DNA of 64,000 bases. Origin: Eulemur rufifrons. Lineage: Eukaryota; Chordata; Mammalia; Primates; Lemuridae. Positions within the stretch are counted from its first letter, which is position 1. Each line of letters opens with the position of its first letter. The notes beneath the pieces were generated by a model. It was given only the letters and a program-made list of their open reading frames with translations, searched no databases and was not told the DNA's origin. Shown in pieces: positions 24,552-40,085 of this stretch. The stretch lies in assembly GCF_041146395.1 (NCBI RefSeq), contig NC_090990.1:47502001-47566000 (forward strand), written 5' to 3'. Position numbers and translations under genes: made by a program.

Positions 24552-24815
24552 GGCTGGGAGTGGTAGCTCATGCCTGTAATTGCAGCACTTTGGGAGGCCG
24601 AGGTGGGAGGATTGCCTGTCTCTACAAAAAATAAGAATAAATAGCTGGGCATGATGGCACACACCACACCTGTAGTCCCAGCTACTTGGGAGGCTGAGGC
24701 AGAAGGATTGCTTTGAGCCCAGGAGTTCAAGATTACGGTGAGCTATGATTGCACCACTGCACTCCAGCCTGTGGTGACAGAGTGAGACCCTGTCTACAAA
24801 AAATAAAAAAAATTG
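24552..24815 (+). repeat. AluJ-type SINE with left-arm deletion, + strand
   Basis: It runs from ggctgggagtggtagctc to the A-rich tail and has a standard right arm 'gagctatgattgcaccactg' rather than the lemur-derived right arm. About 50 bases are missing from the left arm after 'gggaggattgcc'. The duplication tataag[g/c]atctt lies at 24540-24551 and 24816-24827 (11 of 12). It is probably older than the lemur-specific Alus. Confidence 0.9.
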
Positions 24816-25365
24816 TATAAGCATCTTGAAACTAGAGATGAGGTTTACTTTCTTATTTCTTCCTCCATAGGATCTTGCATGTAAACCTTAATAAATATTT
24901 GCTAGTTGACTGATAGATACTAGGAGAGGCATTGCAGAAGTGTGCTATGTGAACTACATTATATTAAATAATTCTCTTTCTACATTATGATCTTGTAGCA
25001 CTGATTCATATGCTAAGTTATATTTTCAGTGTATCAGTGCCAAATTTACTCCTTATAAACAGTAGATACTTGAGATTCAGTTGGAAAATTGTTCATAGTA
25101 TTTTAGTATTACCTAAAATAGGCAAATTAAAAGATTATTGGTCTTGATTATTTTGGCCTATAGAGAGACTATTCATCTGATATTTTGGGAGACTGAAAAG
25201 GTACCAGATGAATGAATATCCTGGTTATGTCTACACAACCAAGATTAGAAAGGCTGCAGCTTGTTATTGGGAGACTGTTGCAACACTCCAGGAGTGAGTC
25301 AGTAAAAGCTTGAAGTAGGGTGGTGGTAGTGAAAAGGAAAGGAAGAATCGATTTTAAGATTTTAA

Positions 25366-25487
25366 GCTGGGTACGGTGACACATACCTATAGCCCTAACT
25401 ACTCAGGAGGCTGAGGCAGGAGGATTGTTTGAGCCCAGGAGTTTGAATCCAGCCTGAGTGACCCCATCTCTGGAGGAAAAAAAAAGA
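25366..25487 (+). repeat. Alu monomer, right-arm type, + strand
   Basis: A single 7SL-like arm: 'gctgggtacggtgacacata', 'ctactcaggaggctgaggca', ending 'accccatctctgg' and an A-rich tail. A free monomer; no clear duplications. Confidence 0.75.
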
Positions 25488-26837
25488 GAGTTTACTTCAT
25501 AACGTAAAATTTGATGAAATTGGGTAACTTCTTAAATGCACAGAAACATTTATTTCTTATACATTAGAACACTAATAGAGTGAGTTTAGATGTTATATTT
25601 TTTGAGATTCTGGTAGAATATTTCAACCTGTCTGGGTAATTCCTGTTAAAATTTTTTTGTTTTTCTTCAATGCAGGAATTTATCTTAGATTATTTAGTTA
25701 ATAGCATCATTTATCTTCTTATGAAAGTGTAATATAAAAATTACAGCAAGTTGTCTATCTTTGTGGAGGAATAAAATTTCACTTTCTGCTTTTTATCATA
25801 ACTTTATAATACTTCAAGTGAAGTACCCTATATTACTAACCATCCTTCCTTTGCTATATTGGTTATATATTTATATGCTAGTGAAATTTTGCAGTTGATT
25901 GATATAATAAATTATATGCACATTCCAAAATCACCCTTATGCTTCAGTTATTAAAATCATTTTTGTAGGCGACTTTTTTGATCAATACTTCTTTTTCGTT
26001 AATAGGTGGGGAAATTGAAATCTTAGATCTTCTATTGATTCCATGTAAATAATTACTGGTAGTCCTGACGTTTTATTGAGTGCCCTAAATCCAATAGGAT
26101 TGTGGAATTTTAAGAAAGTAGGATGATATCAGAATATTTGAGATCGAAGAAGCGATTTAAACAGATTATATCTTTTGTTGTTGTTCCTAGTGTTGAATTC
26201 CTACATTTCTGGAGTTGAACATCTAACATTTTGAAACCAAGTCAGACCAACTCATTTCTTTCTTTTTTAACTATAGTTTGTTAAGCTCTTTCTAGTTGCA
26301 AGGTACTGTCCTAAGTTCTTTAGAGTCCTCTGTTGAACTCTTTTTTTTCCTCTGTGGTTCCAAGTGCTTTGATTATATGTATACTAATTCTTATTTGTTG
26401 TGACATTTTCTTATAAAATATATTAGTATATGCTACTGATTTTCTATACTTTTAAGAGAATCTTCCTCATCTTTAACTATCTTCACGAGTTTTTAACACA
26501 TGAAGTGAGTGTAGGTGGTCATATTTAGATCCTGAGTCAAGTAGTGAAGATATACCAGGGCAATCCTTGGTCAGGACTGAGGAATGGAGCACATGGTTCA
26601 GTATAGGGAAAATTATAATGTATACATTCACACTCTATAATTTTCATACAGAGAATGAGGTTCAAAGGAACAGCATGAACAACCTTAAAGAAAAAAAAGG
26701 CACAAAAGGACAACTTGAAATTAGAAGGGAATGAGAGGAACTCAAATGTCTTTAACAGTGAGGGTATGTTGAGTTATGGGTTCTCATTGTCAGTGTTCAG
26801 GACAGACAGAGTTTCAGTTGTTGGGATGGGAGGACTA

Positions 26838-26932
26838 GTGGATATATATGTATGCATGTATGTGTATATGTATGTATTTACATGTATTACATGTATATGT
26901 ATGTATGTATACACACACACATATATAATTAA
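26838..26932. repeat. (ATGT)n/(AC)n microsatellite
   Basis: Mixed tetranucleotide atgt and gtat repeats followed by acacacacacac. The rest of 25490-30081 has only a short MIR/L2-like tail at 27399-27475 ('cctagaacagtgcctgacat') and otherwise nothing I recognise. Confidence 0.85.
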
Positions 26933-29900
26933 TTGTATATAAAATTATTAAAGTTTCCTAAACCAGAGACTGTTTGTTCATGTTGTTCATGATATACTTT
27001 TGGAATGACAGCTTCTAACTTTTAAAAGAGCAAATTCTAAAAGATAAGAAAAGTTTTATTAATAGACATGTTAGTCTGTTCTGATTCCTGGGTCCGTAAT
27101 TCCAAGTTTCAAATTTTAGTGACTGTTTTTATCTATTCTAGGAAATTCAGAAATGGTGGCATTAAAGCTATTAGAATAATGTGAGATGGGCATCTAGATG
27201 GATGAGTGAATTCATCAGTGAAAGACATACCCTTTATGAATTACACATGTGAACTGCAGTTAGTAGGAGGTACTTTTTAGTAAGGATATTCTCTAACTTT
27301 CTTAGGAAGCTTCATCTAAATCACCAAAATAGCATAGCAACACCTGAAAGTATTTGTTTTAGGTTTGTTTATATGTTTGGGTAGTAGAATCCACTATTCC
27401 AGATAATAAGCCTAGAACAGTGCCTGACATTTACTAGGTGTCTAATTATTTATTGAGGCAATGAATAAATAATGTATTGAAAAATGAAATAAATGGGAAT
27501 TTACTCTCTCTGGCCACTCTTCCCAGAAGTATATTTCATTGTTACAGAAGTGTATCTAGTGAACACTTCCTAAAATGTATTTGTGAAGTAGAAGCTGCTA
27601 TTCTTACCAATTTTCAGAATTTTAAAAATTAATAAAATCATAAGTGTATGGTCAAAGAATGATCACAAAATAAACAAAGCTCTGTAATACCACTTGGGAA
27701 AATATTTGAAAGTATAACCTGTTCTGCAATAAACAGAAATGATTCTGAATTATAAATTAATGTTGTTTTGACTTCAGAATCTTCTTGAGTGAACAAAACA
27801 ATATAATTTCAAGTTTAAATGATATAAAATGCCTCTCTATGAGTTGTAGTACTTGTTCAGTAATACCCAATAGCAATTTCAGTTTTCAGTGATCAGAGAT
27901 ACATATCTGTGTTTTTGTGAATAAATTAAAAAGTTATTTGTAGGTATAAAAATAACCATGGACAACAATTTAGTGTTTGACATTATTATCAATGATGATT
28001 GAGGCAATACAGGGAAATAGCAATAAGAATTTTCTGGTTTAGTGTTATTGGTTCCTACATGAAAACTTTTCCCTCATTGATGAGTTCAGAAATATATTAT
28101 TGGACTGTGTTCAAACTTTTTGGCCTTCCTCCTTATCCCCAAATAGGAAAAACTAAAGAAATATTCCTAGTTATTATTGGCTTTGGAGTAAGTTGGGCAA
28201 GTGGCTGTTTTTAGACACTTGTATGTAGAATAATTTTTTAAAAATATGACCTAGAACTGTGCCTTCTACCCTAATATACTCCTGTATATTGTGAACTAAC
28301 AAGTTTATTTAGCTTTTCTGTGCCTTTCTAGATCTGTTTTTAATATATCTTTGTAAATATAACAGGCGAAACAATGTTAGAAAAAGTTCAGCTAAGATCA
28401 TACTTGTGTTGACTAGTGCCCTGGGGCTTCCAGTTTAGCTAGGTTGGCTCTCACTATATAAAGGAAGTGTTAGCTAAGCGTTTTGTGGAAGTCATAGTTT
28501 TGAAAACTCATTTGTTTGGTCTGTATTTACTGATATATTATTGGATTTGATCTAACATACAATTAAATTATTCATAGAAAAAAAGCAACTTGCATGTATG
28601 CATTTTGCATATCCTCTGTTGATAATATGGGGTACTAACTGGGTCAACAGAGAGAAAGGGAAAAGTGATTTTGATTGATTCACCATGAACATAACAAATA
28701 TGACTGCCTATGTTGTTCTACATTTTAATAGACAGTATTAAGTTAAAATCCCTTAGTTTTAGGCTTTAAATTCAGGGAAATTTTAAGTTTATTTGTTCAA
28801 ATCTAACCTAGATTGTTTCTTAATTGAGCTTGTTCTTTAATTCAGAAATATAAAATACACAATGAAGAATTTCTCACACCTGTCTTTGATCTGCCCAGTT
28901 CTCCTCCCCCTCCCCCCAACTTGTTAATTTTTATATGTCCTCAGAGAGTTTATTTATGGAAATGTAAACAAATATGAATATATAGTCTTATGTTGCTCTT
29001 TTTAACACACACTTTTTTTTTTTTTTGCATGACAAATTGTAAAAGAGCTGTAACACTATAAATTTCTTTTTTTTATACATACAGAAAGAGACTTAGTAGC
29101 ATCAGTGATTTTTTTTTTCCTCCTATCATCAGTCCTGGCCTAAGCATCAGTGATTTTTAAGAACAGGATTTCTAAGCATTCAAGCATTAAGAAATATAAA
29201 TATTTAAAACATGGTACCAAAGTATGATAGTAAAGAACAAAGAGATTGGAATGATTAGCTTTGTATTCTGCCTTTTTTCTACTTTTGTATTCCCTACAGA
29301 TATCAAACTATACTAATAGCCAAATCCCATTAGTAAGAGTGGAGAAACTAGGACATCCTAACGCAGCCCATTTGTATCTGTGGCACTGTGACCACTGAAG
29401 AAAAGAGAATTAAAGGGACAGAAGGACTGGTGAGAAGGAGAGCAAGAACTATGATAGGACAGTTTTTACTTATTCCATCCTGTGCCCTAGGAATAAATAA
29501 CTTAAAAGTAAAGCATGTAGCACTTAGAAAAGAAAGTTGAAGAATATGCAGTTATGCACTAATTGTGTGAATTGCTAAAACCCTGAAGTTGACTTCATAT
29601 CAATATAGAACATTTACGTGAATCTGTGTATTTGTTTAAAAAGTCTATCAAAAGGTTTATAAACATTTAAAAAAATCTCCAACAAAACAGACCCATCTGC
29701 AGTTTCATGGAAACGGCTAACTTGATTCTAAACTTTGTATAGCCTATGCATGTCTTTTTCAGTGACACATTTTTCTTCCCTTCTGCAAGTATTAGAAATG
29801 CATACTGTCTTTGACATGCTTCCTTTCTTTTGCAGAATGGCACTAATGTCACATAAGGTGGACATTCAGTGAATTGCATGTATACAATGTTGGCTTTTGT

Positions 29901-30081
29901 GTTTTACAACTTTGGAGAGTAGGAAGGACCCATCTGCATAAGATGGACTGAAACATCATTTGAAAAACATGTTTATAGTCATGAGACAAAGCTAGATAGC
30001 AAATTTTAAATAATATTGTTGTGTCTACTTAAGTCCATCAAATAAAGCTAAATTAATCCTAAAGAATTTTAAAAATTACAG

Positions 30082-30201
30082 ACATTCCACTGCCCTTCTC
30101 CCAAAAAGATGTCGTTTCAAAAAATGGATCCTAGCTGCACAATAGGATTTTACTGTCGAAATGTTCAAGACTTCAAACGAGCATCTGAAGAAATCACTAA
30201 G
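30082..30201 (+). CDS. ATG4C: ATG4C coding exon, 120 bases
   Basis: Acceptor 'aaaaattacag' is followed by forty whole codons in phase 0: TFHCPSPKKMSFQKMDPSCT, then IGFYCRNVQDFKRASEEITK. Donor gtactt. The motif FHC.SP..M....DPS...GFYC is conserved across ATG4 proteins and follows the catalytic Asp/His. One visible substitution is Gln in MSFQKMDPS where I recall Arg in human. The exon is flanked by long introns of 6.4 and 15.5 kb, and both phases are 0, so skipping it would keep the frame. Confidence 0.97.
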
Positions 30202-33059
30202 GTACTTTTATTTAAAATGTTATAATAATATTCGTAAATGACCTAATTTTTATTAGAGATATTAATAGCATATAAGAAGACAAACCTGTAAATTATGATA
30301 CTTTTGTAAAATTCTTCCTTGAATGTTAATATTATTAGGAATATTGTGAATTAGAAAATAAAATTATTTGGGGCATCTTATCAGCCTTTGAGACAAATGA
30401 AATCCACTAGTGACCAGTTGAAAGTATTGATTGCTCCACTAGGTGGCACTGTTGAAATAAAAATCCTTTTGCAAACTGAAGACCCATGCAAGCAATTAGG
30501 TTATATTCTATTTGAAGAGGATTTTAAAAGGGCAATCCCTTAGGGGTAGAAAAAAATTAATGAAGTATTTTATCAAGCCAAATTGTGCATTATTTCTTGT
30601 TAGTACAAGAGCTTCTTTGATTTTTTTTTTTAAAGAGAAACGGTATTTTTGGGTTTCTCGGAACTGTTTTATCAAATGAGCTGTGTTGTTACCTTCCAGT
30701 AAGGTTGTCTAATCTGATCTGTTCTACTTACAGGATCTTTGAAATAGGTTTGTTTAACTTCTCATTACCTTTAAACTTCTATATATTTTTTTTGGTCCTT
30801 GAGTATTGCTAAGACATTTATAGAGCCTTAATGTCTGTTTATATTTAGTACTTTAGAAAATAAAAAAGATTACTTATTTAAGAAGTAAGCATAGTTTGTT
30901 AGCTTTCTTTATTAGTATCAATAGGTATAGGTTATCCTTTTACGGTAAGTAAAACCAATATTAGTCATTTTTGGGAATTCTTATCTTGGGCTCAGAAAAA
31001 ATAGTAACTTATTACTACTTTACTTTCTATTAATGTTATTCAGGACAGTGGACATATTGAGTTGAAATTTTACTTTTACAATGTAAAAATAGAATGAAAA
31101 AGTTAAATTAAAAAGTTTCATATAAACTAGGTTTAGTTTACTTGTCCTGCCATGTAAAAGAGGAAATTTAATAGGAATATGACAGAAAAATGTATGAGGA
31201 AGGGAGAAAATGAGATGTATGAGAACCTTTCCATATTTTTCATTTCTTACAATTATTGTCTTTTCATTCTCCTTTTTCAACATGGAAGGCAAAATGAACA
31301 TAACAAAATATGTATTTTATTTTATTTGAAATTATGCATTTCAGTTATGCATTTGTATATTTTAGTTTGACTAAAGAGTTTGACTTTAGTTTGACTTTAT
31401 AAAGTATCGTGTATATGCTAAAATATAAAAATCCAGGTAATAATTATGATACACATTGATGTTAACAAACATTTTCCATGAAAAATTCCCATTTCTCTTT
31501 CCATTAATTTTCAATCTAGATTAAAATAAGTATGTTTAAAACAGTAAAGCACTCTACTTCTAGAATAGAAACAAACCGAATTATTATTACCAAATTAAAA
31601 AAAAAAACCAAGATTCACAAATGCGTTGACATGTTGATGTTTTCTGATTAAAGACAAGGTAGTTGTTACAGTTTTTACTCTGGAAAAATACCCAGAAATT
31701 GTTGATCTTGATATATCAGAGTAATACGTATTTTTAAGGCAAAGAGAAACCACACTGAAATTTCTTTTAGAAGTACTGAGAATTTTGTAAGAATTAATTC
31801 ACTTTGCTTTCATAATAGTGTTTTTCTTAATAGCTTTTTGTAGCAATATAAAAAACTCAATTTGTCAGTTAACATGATCATTTACTCTTGCCTAGAATGT
31901 TGTAAATTAAGTAGTTTCCTTTTTATCTTAAAAACTAAATTTGGCATTTTTAGTTAAACTGTAATTTTTTTCTCTTGAAAAACTAATATAACTTAAAAAT
32001 TATTTGTTTCTATATATTTTCAGTTTTCTCATTTTGAAAATGAAGCTAAATAGTCTAATGTTTAATCTGTAATAAATATTCTAACTCTTACATGTTTTTT
32101 TAAATATTAATAAAAATTATTAAACTGATTCAGTGTTTAGCAGAGTTCAGTCCAGCAAGTATCTGCATGACTATCACACACAAAGCATAAAATGACCAAG
32201 ATATAATCTTTACTTTTAAATAAGGTATAAAGCTTTTGCCTTCAAGTAACATTTATACTTGGGGAGGGGGAATAAGACAAGTAGACATATATTACATTGA
32301 ATATGGTAAGCATCCATATGGAAATAGATATAAATTGATAAGGGAAAGAAGAGTGTTGAAATGAGAGAGGTGTCACATCCAAGTCAATAATAATACTTTA
32401 TCATGAGGGTGATATTTAAGAAGGGCCTTAAAGTATAGGCTTAATTTTCATTGGCTTAGGGAGAGGAAGGGGTACTTCAAGGTGAGGCAATAACAAGAGG
32501 AAAAGTATAAGAGAAGGAAAATATAGAGTTTATCTAGACAATGGCAAATAGTCCAATTTGGTAGGTGCCAAGGATTCATATTGGGCAGGCTTTTTGCTTC
32601 TCATTGACTGAATCAAAATCCCTGGAGAAGTGGCCTAAGAGTCTTCATTTCTAAACAAACTTCCCATGTCATCTTGTACACCAGATTTGAGAACCACTGG
32701 TGTAAGACAGTGCAACCCAAAGTGTGACATTTGATGTTGTTTTTAGATGGCACTAAGATGTTTAATACTTATATATTTATATTCATCTTACAAAAATATA
32801 ATTGCCATATTAAACATGTGATTTCACATTTATTGTTGATTTGTATAAGGCTACTTCAGTTAAAAATGATGAAAAGAAAAATATTCAGTAATCATAATAG
32901 AGATGGCATACATAACAAATAGTGAAGGAGCTATAGAAATGTCCAAGGTTTGGGAAACAATGCTATAGGATGAAGCTAGAAAAGTAGATTGGAATAATAT
33001 TGTGGAAGGTCTTGAATGCCAGGCCAAAGAAGTTGTACTTTAATAATATGTTGATTTTA
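30202..33059 (+). other. First part of last ATG4C intron, unique
   Basis: AT-rich sequence with no transposon I can name. A stretch at 32340-32720 has the texture of an ancient degraded repeat ('gatatttaagaagggcctta') but I cannot assign it. Confidence 0.5.
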
Positions 33060-34510
<1,451 letters not shown>

Positions 34511-34739
34511 TTGTAATGCTTTCTTCAAGAACCTAGACTAGTGCAGAAGCTGTGGGATTGAAGAGGAAGGAACTGCTTTGAGAAAGTTTATGAAGAATCA
34601 GTAAGACCAAGCAGCCACTTAGACTTGGAGGCAAGGGAAAGGAAGAGCTCACAGACAAGTCTGTTATACATTTAGGTGACTAGGAGAATAAATTAATAGT
34701 TCATTAATATGGTCATTCATTTAGTCAACAAATATTTGA

Positions 34740-35580
34740 GTGCTTTCACCTCTACCACTCCAGCAGAACTCCTCTTCAAGGTCACTCATGACTCTACATT
34801 TCTGAGACCATTGGTCGAATCTCAGTCTTCATCTTGTTCTAACAGAAGCGTTTGACATAGCTGAACACCCACTCCACCTTCATAAACCTTCTTCAGTTGG
34901 CTTCTAGGACACTAGACTCTTTTGGTTTTCCTCCTTCTTCCCTAGTGGGTGCTTCCTCAGTCTTCTTTGCCTGCTTTCCTCCCTAACTTCTTAATGTTGG
35001 AGAACCTTCGGGCTTAGTCTTTAGTTCTCGTATCTTTTTATATTGGTGATCTTATGTAGTCATATAGCTTTACATATCAATTATAAGTCAACTAAAACCA
35101 AGATCTTATATTTAGCCCCAAATTCTTTTCAAAATTATATATATCCAGCTGCCATTCAGTATCATTCATATGTTTGATGTACATAACCAAAATCAAATTC
35201 CTGGTCTTCCATCTCAAGCCTATTCTATTCATAATTTTCCTCATCTCATTTGATGGCAAATTTATCCACTCTCTGTTCAGGCCAAAAACTGTGGGGTTAT
35301 TTTTACCTCCTTTCTATCATATCTTATAACCAATTATACATGTAAAGTTTATCTAGAATCAGATCACTTTGACCACCTCTACTGCTACTCTTCTGGTCTG
35401 AGACACCATCATTACTACAATGGCCTCCAAGTTGTTTCCAAGCCCTCTCACACAACCTATTCTCAGTGCAGCAGCCCCAGATGGTCCTTTTAAAACATAA
35501 AGCATTAATGTATCCCAAAGCATCTAGAACAGTGCCTAGCCCATAGTAAGTGTTCAGTTTAATTGTTGAATGACTGGAAT
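34740..35580 (+). repeat. L2 LINE fragment, + strand
   Basis: A diverged L2 ORF2-to-3' sequence: 'ttggcttctaggacactaga', 'caaaatcaaattcctggtctt', 'agtgcagcagccccagatggt', then the tail 'agaacagtgcctagcccata'. It is the same family and orientation as the copies at 11935-15297. Confidence 0.6.
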
Positions 35581-35849
35581 TGAGTATGCAGTGGTGAACA
35601 AGATAGTTACAACTTCTGGCTTCATGAACTTATGGTCTAGTGGAGAAGATGGACATTAAAAACATAAGTGTATAACAATAATTAAAAGTTTCATGAAGAA
35701 AAAATATAGTGTTATATGAGAGAGAAAAATAGGAGAGGCATAATTTGGGGAGTTCATCTGCTCCCAATTCAAGGCTTCCAAGCAATCTTAAAGCAAGTCA
35801 TGAAACTGTGTTAATTAGGTCCATTATAATTAGAAGGACACTCACTCTT

Positions 35850-38800
35850 CTCTTGGTGATTTCATTCCTTTTTATGGCTGAGTAGTACTCCATGGGGGGT
35901 GTGTGTGTGTGTATGTGTATCACATTTTCTTTATCTACTCATGAATTGATGGGCACTTAGGTTGATTCCACATCTTTGCAATTGTGAATTGTGTTGCAAT
36001 AAACATTTGAGTGCAGGTGTCTTTTTGATAAAAGAGCTTCATTTCTTTTGGATACATATCTAGCACTGAGATTGCTGGGTCGAATGGTAGGTCTACATTT
36101 ATTTCTTTGAGGAATCTCCATTCTGTTTTCCATAGGGGTTGTACTAATTTTCAGTCCCACCAACAGTGTGTAAGTGTTCCTTTCTTTCTGCATCCATGCC
36201 AGGATTTATTATTTTTTGACTTTTTAATAATGGCCATTCTGATAGGGTGGTATCTCATTGTAGTTTTAATTTGCATTTCCCTGATAATTAGTAATGTTGA
36301 ACATTTTTTCATATGTTTTTTGGCCATTTGTCTAACTTCTTTCAAAAACTGTTCATGTCTTTTGCCTACCTTTTGATGTTTTGTTTTGTTTTGTTTTGTT
36401 TTTGCTGATTTGTTGGGGTTCTTTGTAGATTCTGGATATTAGACCTTTGTCATATGTATATTTTGTGAATATTTTCTCCCATTCTTTAGGTTGTCCATTC
36501 ACTCTGTTGATTATTTCTTTTGCTGTGCAGAAGCTTGTTGATTTAATTAAGTCTCATTTATTTATTTTTATTGTTGCTGTATTTGCCTTTGGGGTCTTAG
36601 TCATAAATTCTTTGCCTAGGTCAATCTCTTGAAGAGTTTTTCCATGTTTTTTTCCTAATATTTTTATGGTTTCATGCCTTATATTTAAGTCGTTTGTCCA
36701 CCTTGAATTAATTTTTATCTATGGCAAGAGATAGTGATCCTGTGCATTCTTCTGCACATGGCTATCCAATTTTCCCAGCACCATTTTTTGAATAGAGCTT
36801 CCTTTCCCCAGTGTATATATATTGTTGTCTGCTTTGTTGAAGATCACTTGGTTGTAGGTAGATGGTTTTATTTCTGGGTTCTCTGTTCTGTTCCATTGGT
36901 CTGTGTCTCTACTTTTATACCAGTACCATGCCATTTTGGTTATGATAGCCTTATAGTACAATTTGAAGTCAGGTAATGTGATGCCTCTATATTTGTTCTT
37001 TTTGCTTAGGATTGCTTTGGCTATTCAAGCTCTTTTTTGGTTTCAAATGAACCTTAGGATTTTTTTTTCTATATCTATGAAATATGACATAGTATTTTGA
37101 TGATGATTATACTTAATCTATAAATTACTTTGGGCAGTTTGGACATTTTAACAATGTTGATTCTACCAGTCCATGAGCAGGGGATGTTTTCCCATTTATT
37201 TGTGTCATCTGTGATTTCTTTTATCAGTGTTTTGTAGTTCTCCTTGTAGAGATCTTTCACCTCCTTGGTTAAGTGTATTCGTTGGTGTTTTATTTTCTTT
37301 GTAGCTATTGTGAATGGTATTGATTCCTTTATTTGACTATCAGCTTGACTGTTACTAGTACATAAAAATGCTTCTGACTTGTGTACATTGCTTTTGTAAC
37401 CAGAGCTTTGCTGAATTTATCTATCAGTTCCAGGAGTCTTTTGATGGAGTCTTTAGGGTTTTCTAGATACACAATCATATAGTCAGCAAACAGGTATAGT
37501 CTGACCTCTTCTTTCCCTTTTCTTGCTTTGGTGTCAGGGTAATACTGGCTTCATAGAATGAGTTAGGGAAGATTCCCTCCTTTTTGATGTTATGGAATAG
37601 TTTTGTAGGATAGGTATCAGTTCCTTTGTAGGTCTGGTAGCATTCAGCTGTGAATCCATCTGGTCCAGAGCATTTTTTTGTTGGGAGATTTTTTATTACT
37701 GCTTCAATCTCTCGCTGCTCATTATTGATCTGTTCAGGTTTTCTATTTCATCCTGATTTAGGCTTGAGAGATTGTGTGTTTCTAGGAATTTAACCATTTC
37801 CTCTGAGTTTTCCAGTTTGTTTGTGTAGAGGTTTTTGTAGTATTCATGGATGATATTTTGTATTTCTGTGGTATCAGTTGTAATGTCTCCTTTTTTGTTA
37901 CTGACTGTGAGGTTATTTGAGTCCTTTCTCTTCTATTTCTGGATAATCTGGCTAATGGTCTATTGATTTTGTTTATCTTTTCAAAGGACCAACTTTTTGT
38001 TTCATTGATGCTTTGTATTTTTTTTGGTTTCCATTTCTTTTAGTTCTGCTCTAAGTTTTGTTACTTCTTTCCTTCTTTTGGCTTTGGGTTTGGTTCTTCT
38101 TTTTCTAGTTCTTTGAGATATGGTATTAGGTTGTTAGTTTGTGATCTTACTGTCTTTTGATGTAGGCATTTAAGGCTATGAATTTTCCCCTTAAGACTGC
38201 TATTTCTGTATTTCATGGATTTTGAAGGCTTATGTCACCTCTGTCAGTCAATTCAAGGAATCTTTTGATTTATATCTTAATTTCATCATTGACCCAGGGA
38301 CCTTTCAGCAGCAGGTTGTTTAATTTCCATGAGTTTGTGTAGTTTTGAGTATTCTCATGGAATTCATTTTTAGTTTTATTCCACTGTGGTCTGAGAAGAT
38401 ACATGGTATGAGTTTGATTTCTTTTGAATTTGCTGAGACTTGTTTTGTGGCCTAAGATATGATCAATATTGGAAAATGTCCCATGTGCTGATGAGAAAAA
38501 TGTATATTCAGTAGTTTTGGGTAGAGTGTTCTGTAAATGTCTGTTAGGTCCATTTGTTCTAGAATCCTGTTTAAGTCCAGTGTTTCTTTATTCATTTTCT
38601 GCTTCAATGATCTGTCCAGTTCTGTCAGTGGAGTGTTTAAGTCCCTGGCAATTAAGATGCTACTGTTTAGTTTTTCACTTAGATCTAGAATTTGCTTTAT
38701 GAAACAGGGAGCTCCTGTGTTAGTTGCATATATGTGTGTGTGTGTGAATAGGATTGTTATGTCTTCTTGTTGAATTGCTCCTTTTACCATATATAATGAC

Positions 38801-38960
38801 CATCTTTGTCTTTTTTTTTTTTTTTTTACCAATGTTGATTTAAAGTATGTTTTATCATATCTATATTTATGGTTATACCTGCTTGCTTTTGCTCAATCTC
38901 TGTGTGTTTGAGCATGACTTTTTAGCTGTTGATTTTCATACTAGGGTAATCATGTAATGA
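35850..38960 (-). pseudogene. L1 LINE ORF2 relic, 3.1 kb, minus strand
   Basis: The complement of L1 ORF2 from its C-terminus (35957) to the endonuclease domain (38832). Readable pieces include [20 protein letters not shown] (37075-37260) and, in the endonuclease, KQILDLSEKLNSSILIARDL (38452-38832). The reverse-transcriptase box reads FADYMIV instead of FADD (around 37470-37494). Just beyond it, at about 37530, roughly 450 bases of the usual RT sequence are missing. There is no A tail or 3' UTR at 35850 and no ORF1. Stops and frameshifts are present throughout. Confidence 0.85.
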
Positions 38961-39819
38961 GCTTGCCATTTTGTTGGGTGGCCTCCAAATGTTAATAAGT
39001 GGTAATCATTTCTCTAGAGTTGCTTTGCTTTCTCAGAAAAAAGTTCTGCCATCTCTTGCCTGTGGAATATATGTTGCCTGCTAGTGCTCGAGGAATAGAA
39101 GTGAAGGATACTGAGGGCCCTACAGTTTCCTACTTTGGACTTACTCACTTACTCAGCTTCTGAAGTCATCACTGTTCTTGGTGTACAAAAGTTCACGTCT
39201 ATACCTATTCAGTTTTTCCAAAGAATAAATGTTTACTTTCCTCTATAGGGGATGGCTGGAGGGGAGTGAAAAGTGTTAGTTGTAGGGCAGGACCTGAGGA
39301 TTGAGTCTATACAGGTTTTCAGTTAGTTTCCTTGCTTTCAGTTGTGTGTCACCTCTGCTTTTTATGATGTCTTTTGCCTGTATAAACTGTGCCTCTCCAA
39401 GTTCTGCAGGATGGACTTGCTTATTTTACATAGTTACCCCACCAACACATCTTTCCAACTCGTGAACATAGATTGTATCTCCTCTGTTTTCTTGGAAATG
39501 ATCTGATGTAGATTATCTTTATTTTATCTCATACCCCATTTTTCCCCTTCTTCTTTTTACTTGTTCCTGACCTAATGATTATCAAATAATCATTTGCTAA
39601 TTCAATGATAAACTTAGTACCTGTTCAATGATAACTTATTACCCAGTAGTGTTGGTGTTTGAGGCCATAAAATTGTAAATGAAAGTGTACTAGGGAATTA
39701 ATCATTTGATTGTGGACTGCATATCAGCATAGGAGAAAAACTTACCTATGGCCAGTTGTCCTTCAACTCCAGAACAACAGTTTTTATTACAGCATTGAAT
39801 CCTAGAGATCTTAGAGGTT

Positions 39820-40085
39820 ATTCATTCCAGAGCTAACATTTATTGAATCCTCACCATATGTCAGATACTGTACTAAGCACTATATACATTATCTCACTTA
39901 GTCTGTAGAAACCTTCTGAGGTAAGTACTGTTATCGTCATTTTACAGATGAGGAATCTTATGTTTAGGAAGGTGTAGTAACTTTCACAAAGGCCACAACT
40001 AATAAATGATAGTGCTGAGATTCAAACCTCAGATAGTAACTCAAAAATATGGAATATATGCTCATATGCACTGTGCTATATAGTC
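39820..40085 (-). repeat. MIR SINE, minus strand
   Basis: The complement of MIR: 'atttattgaatcctcaccat', 'cattttacagatgaggaatctta', 'gtgctgagattcaaacctca'. 38960-39819 shows nothing I can name. Confidence 0.8.

Noticed and set aside
24530..24824. Minus-strand open frames of 66 and 96 codons
   Set aside because: They are the complement of the Alu at 24552-24815, a common source of false frames; the same applies at 4965-5475, 33874-34161 and 60540-60798.
32670..32720. Text 'ttgagaaccactggtg' resembling the end of a hAT MITE
   Set aside because: Too short and no second end found; not called as an element.
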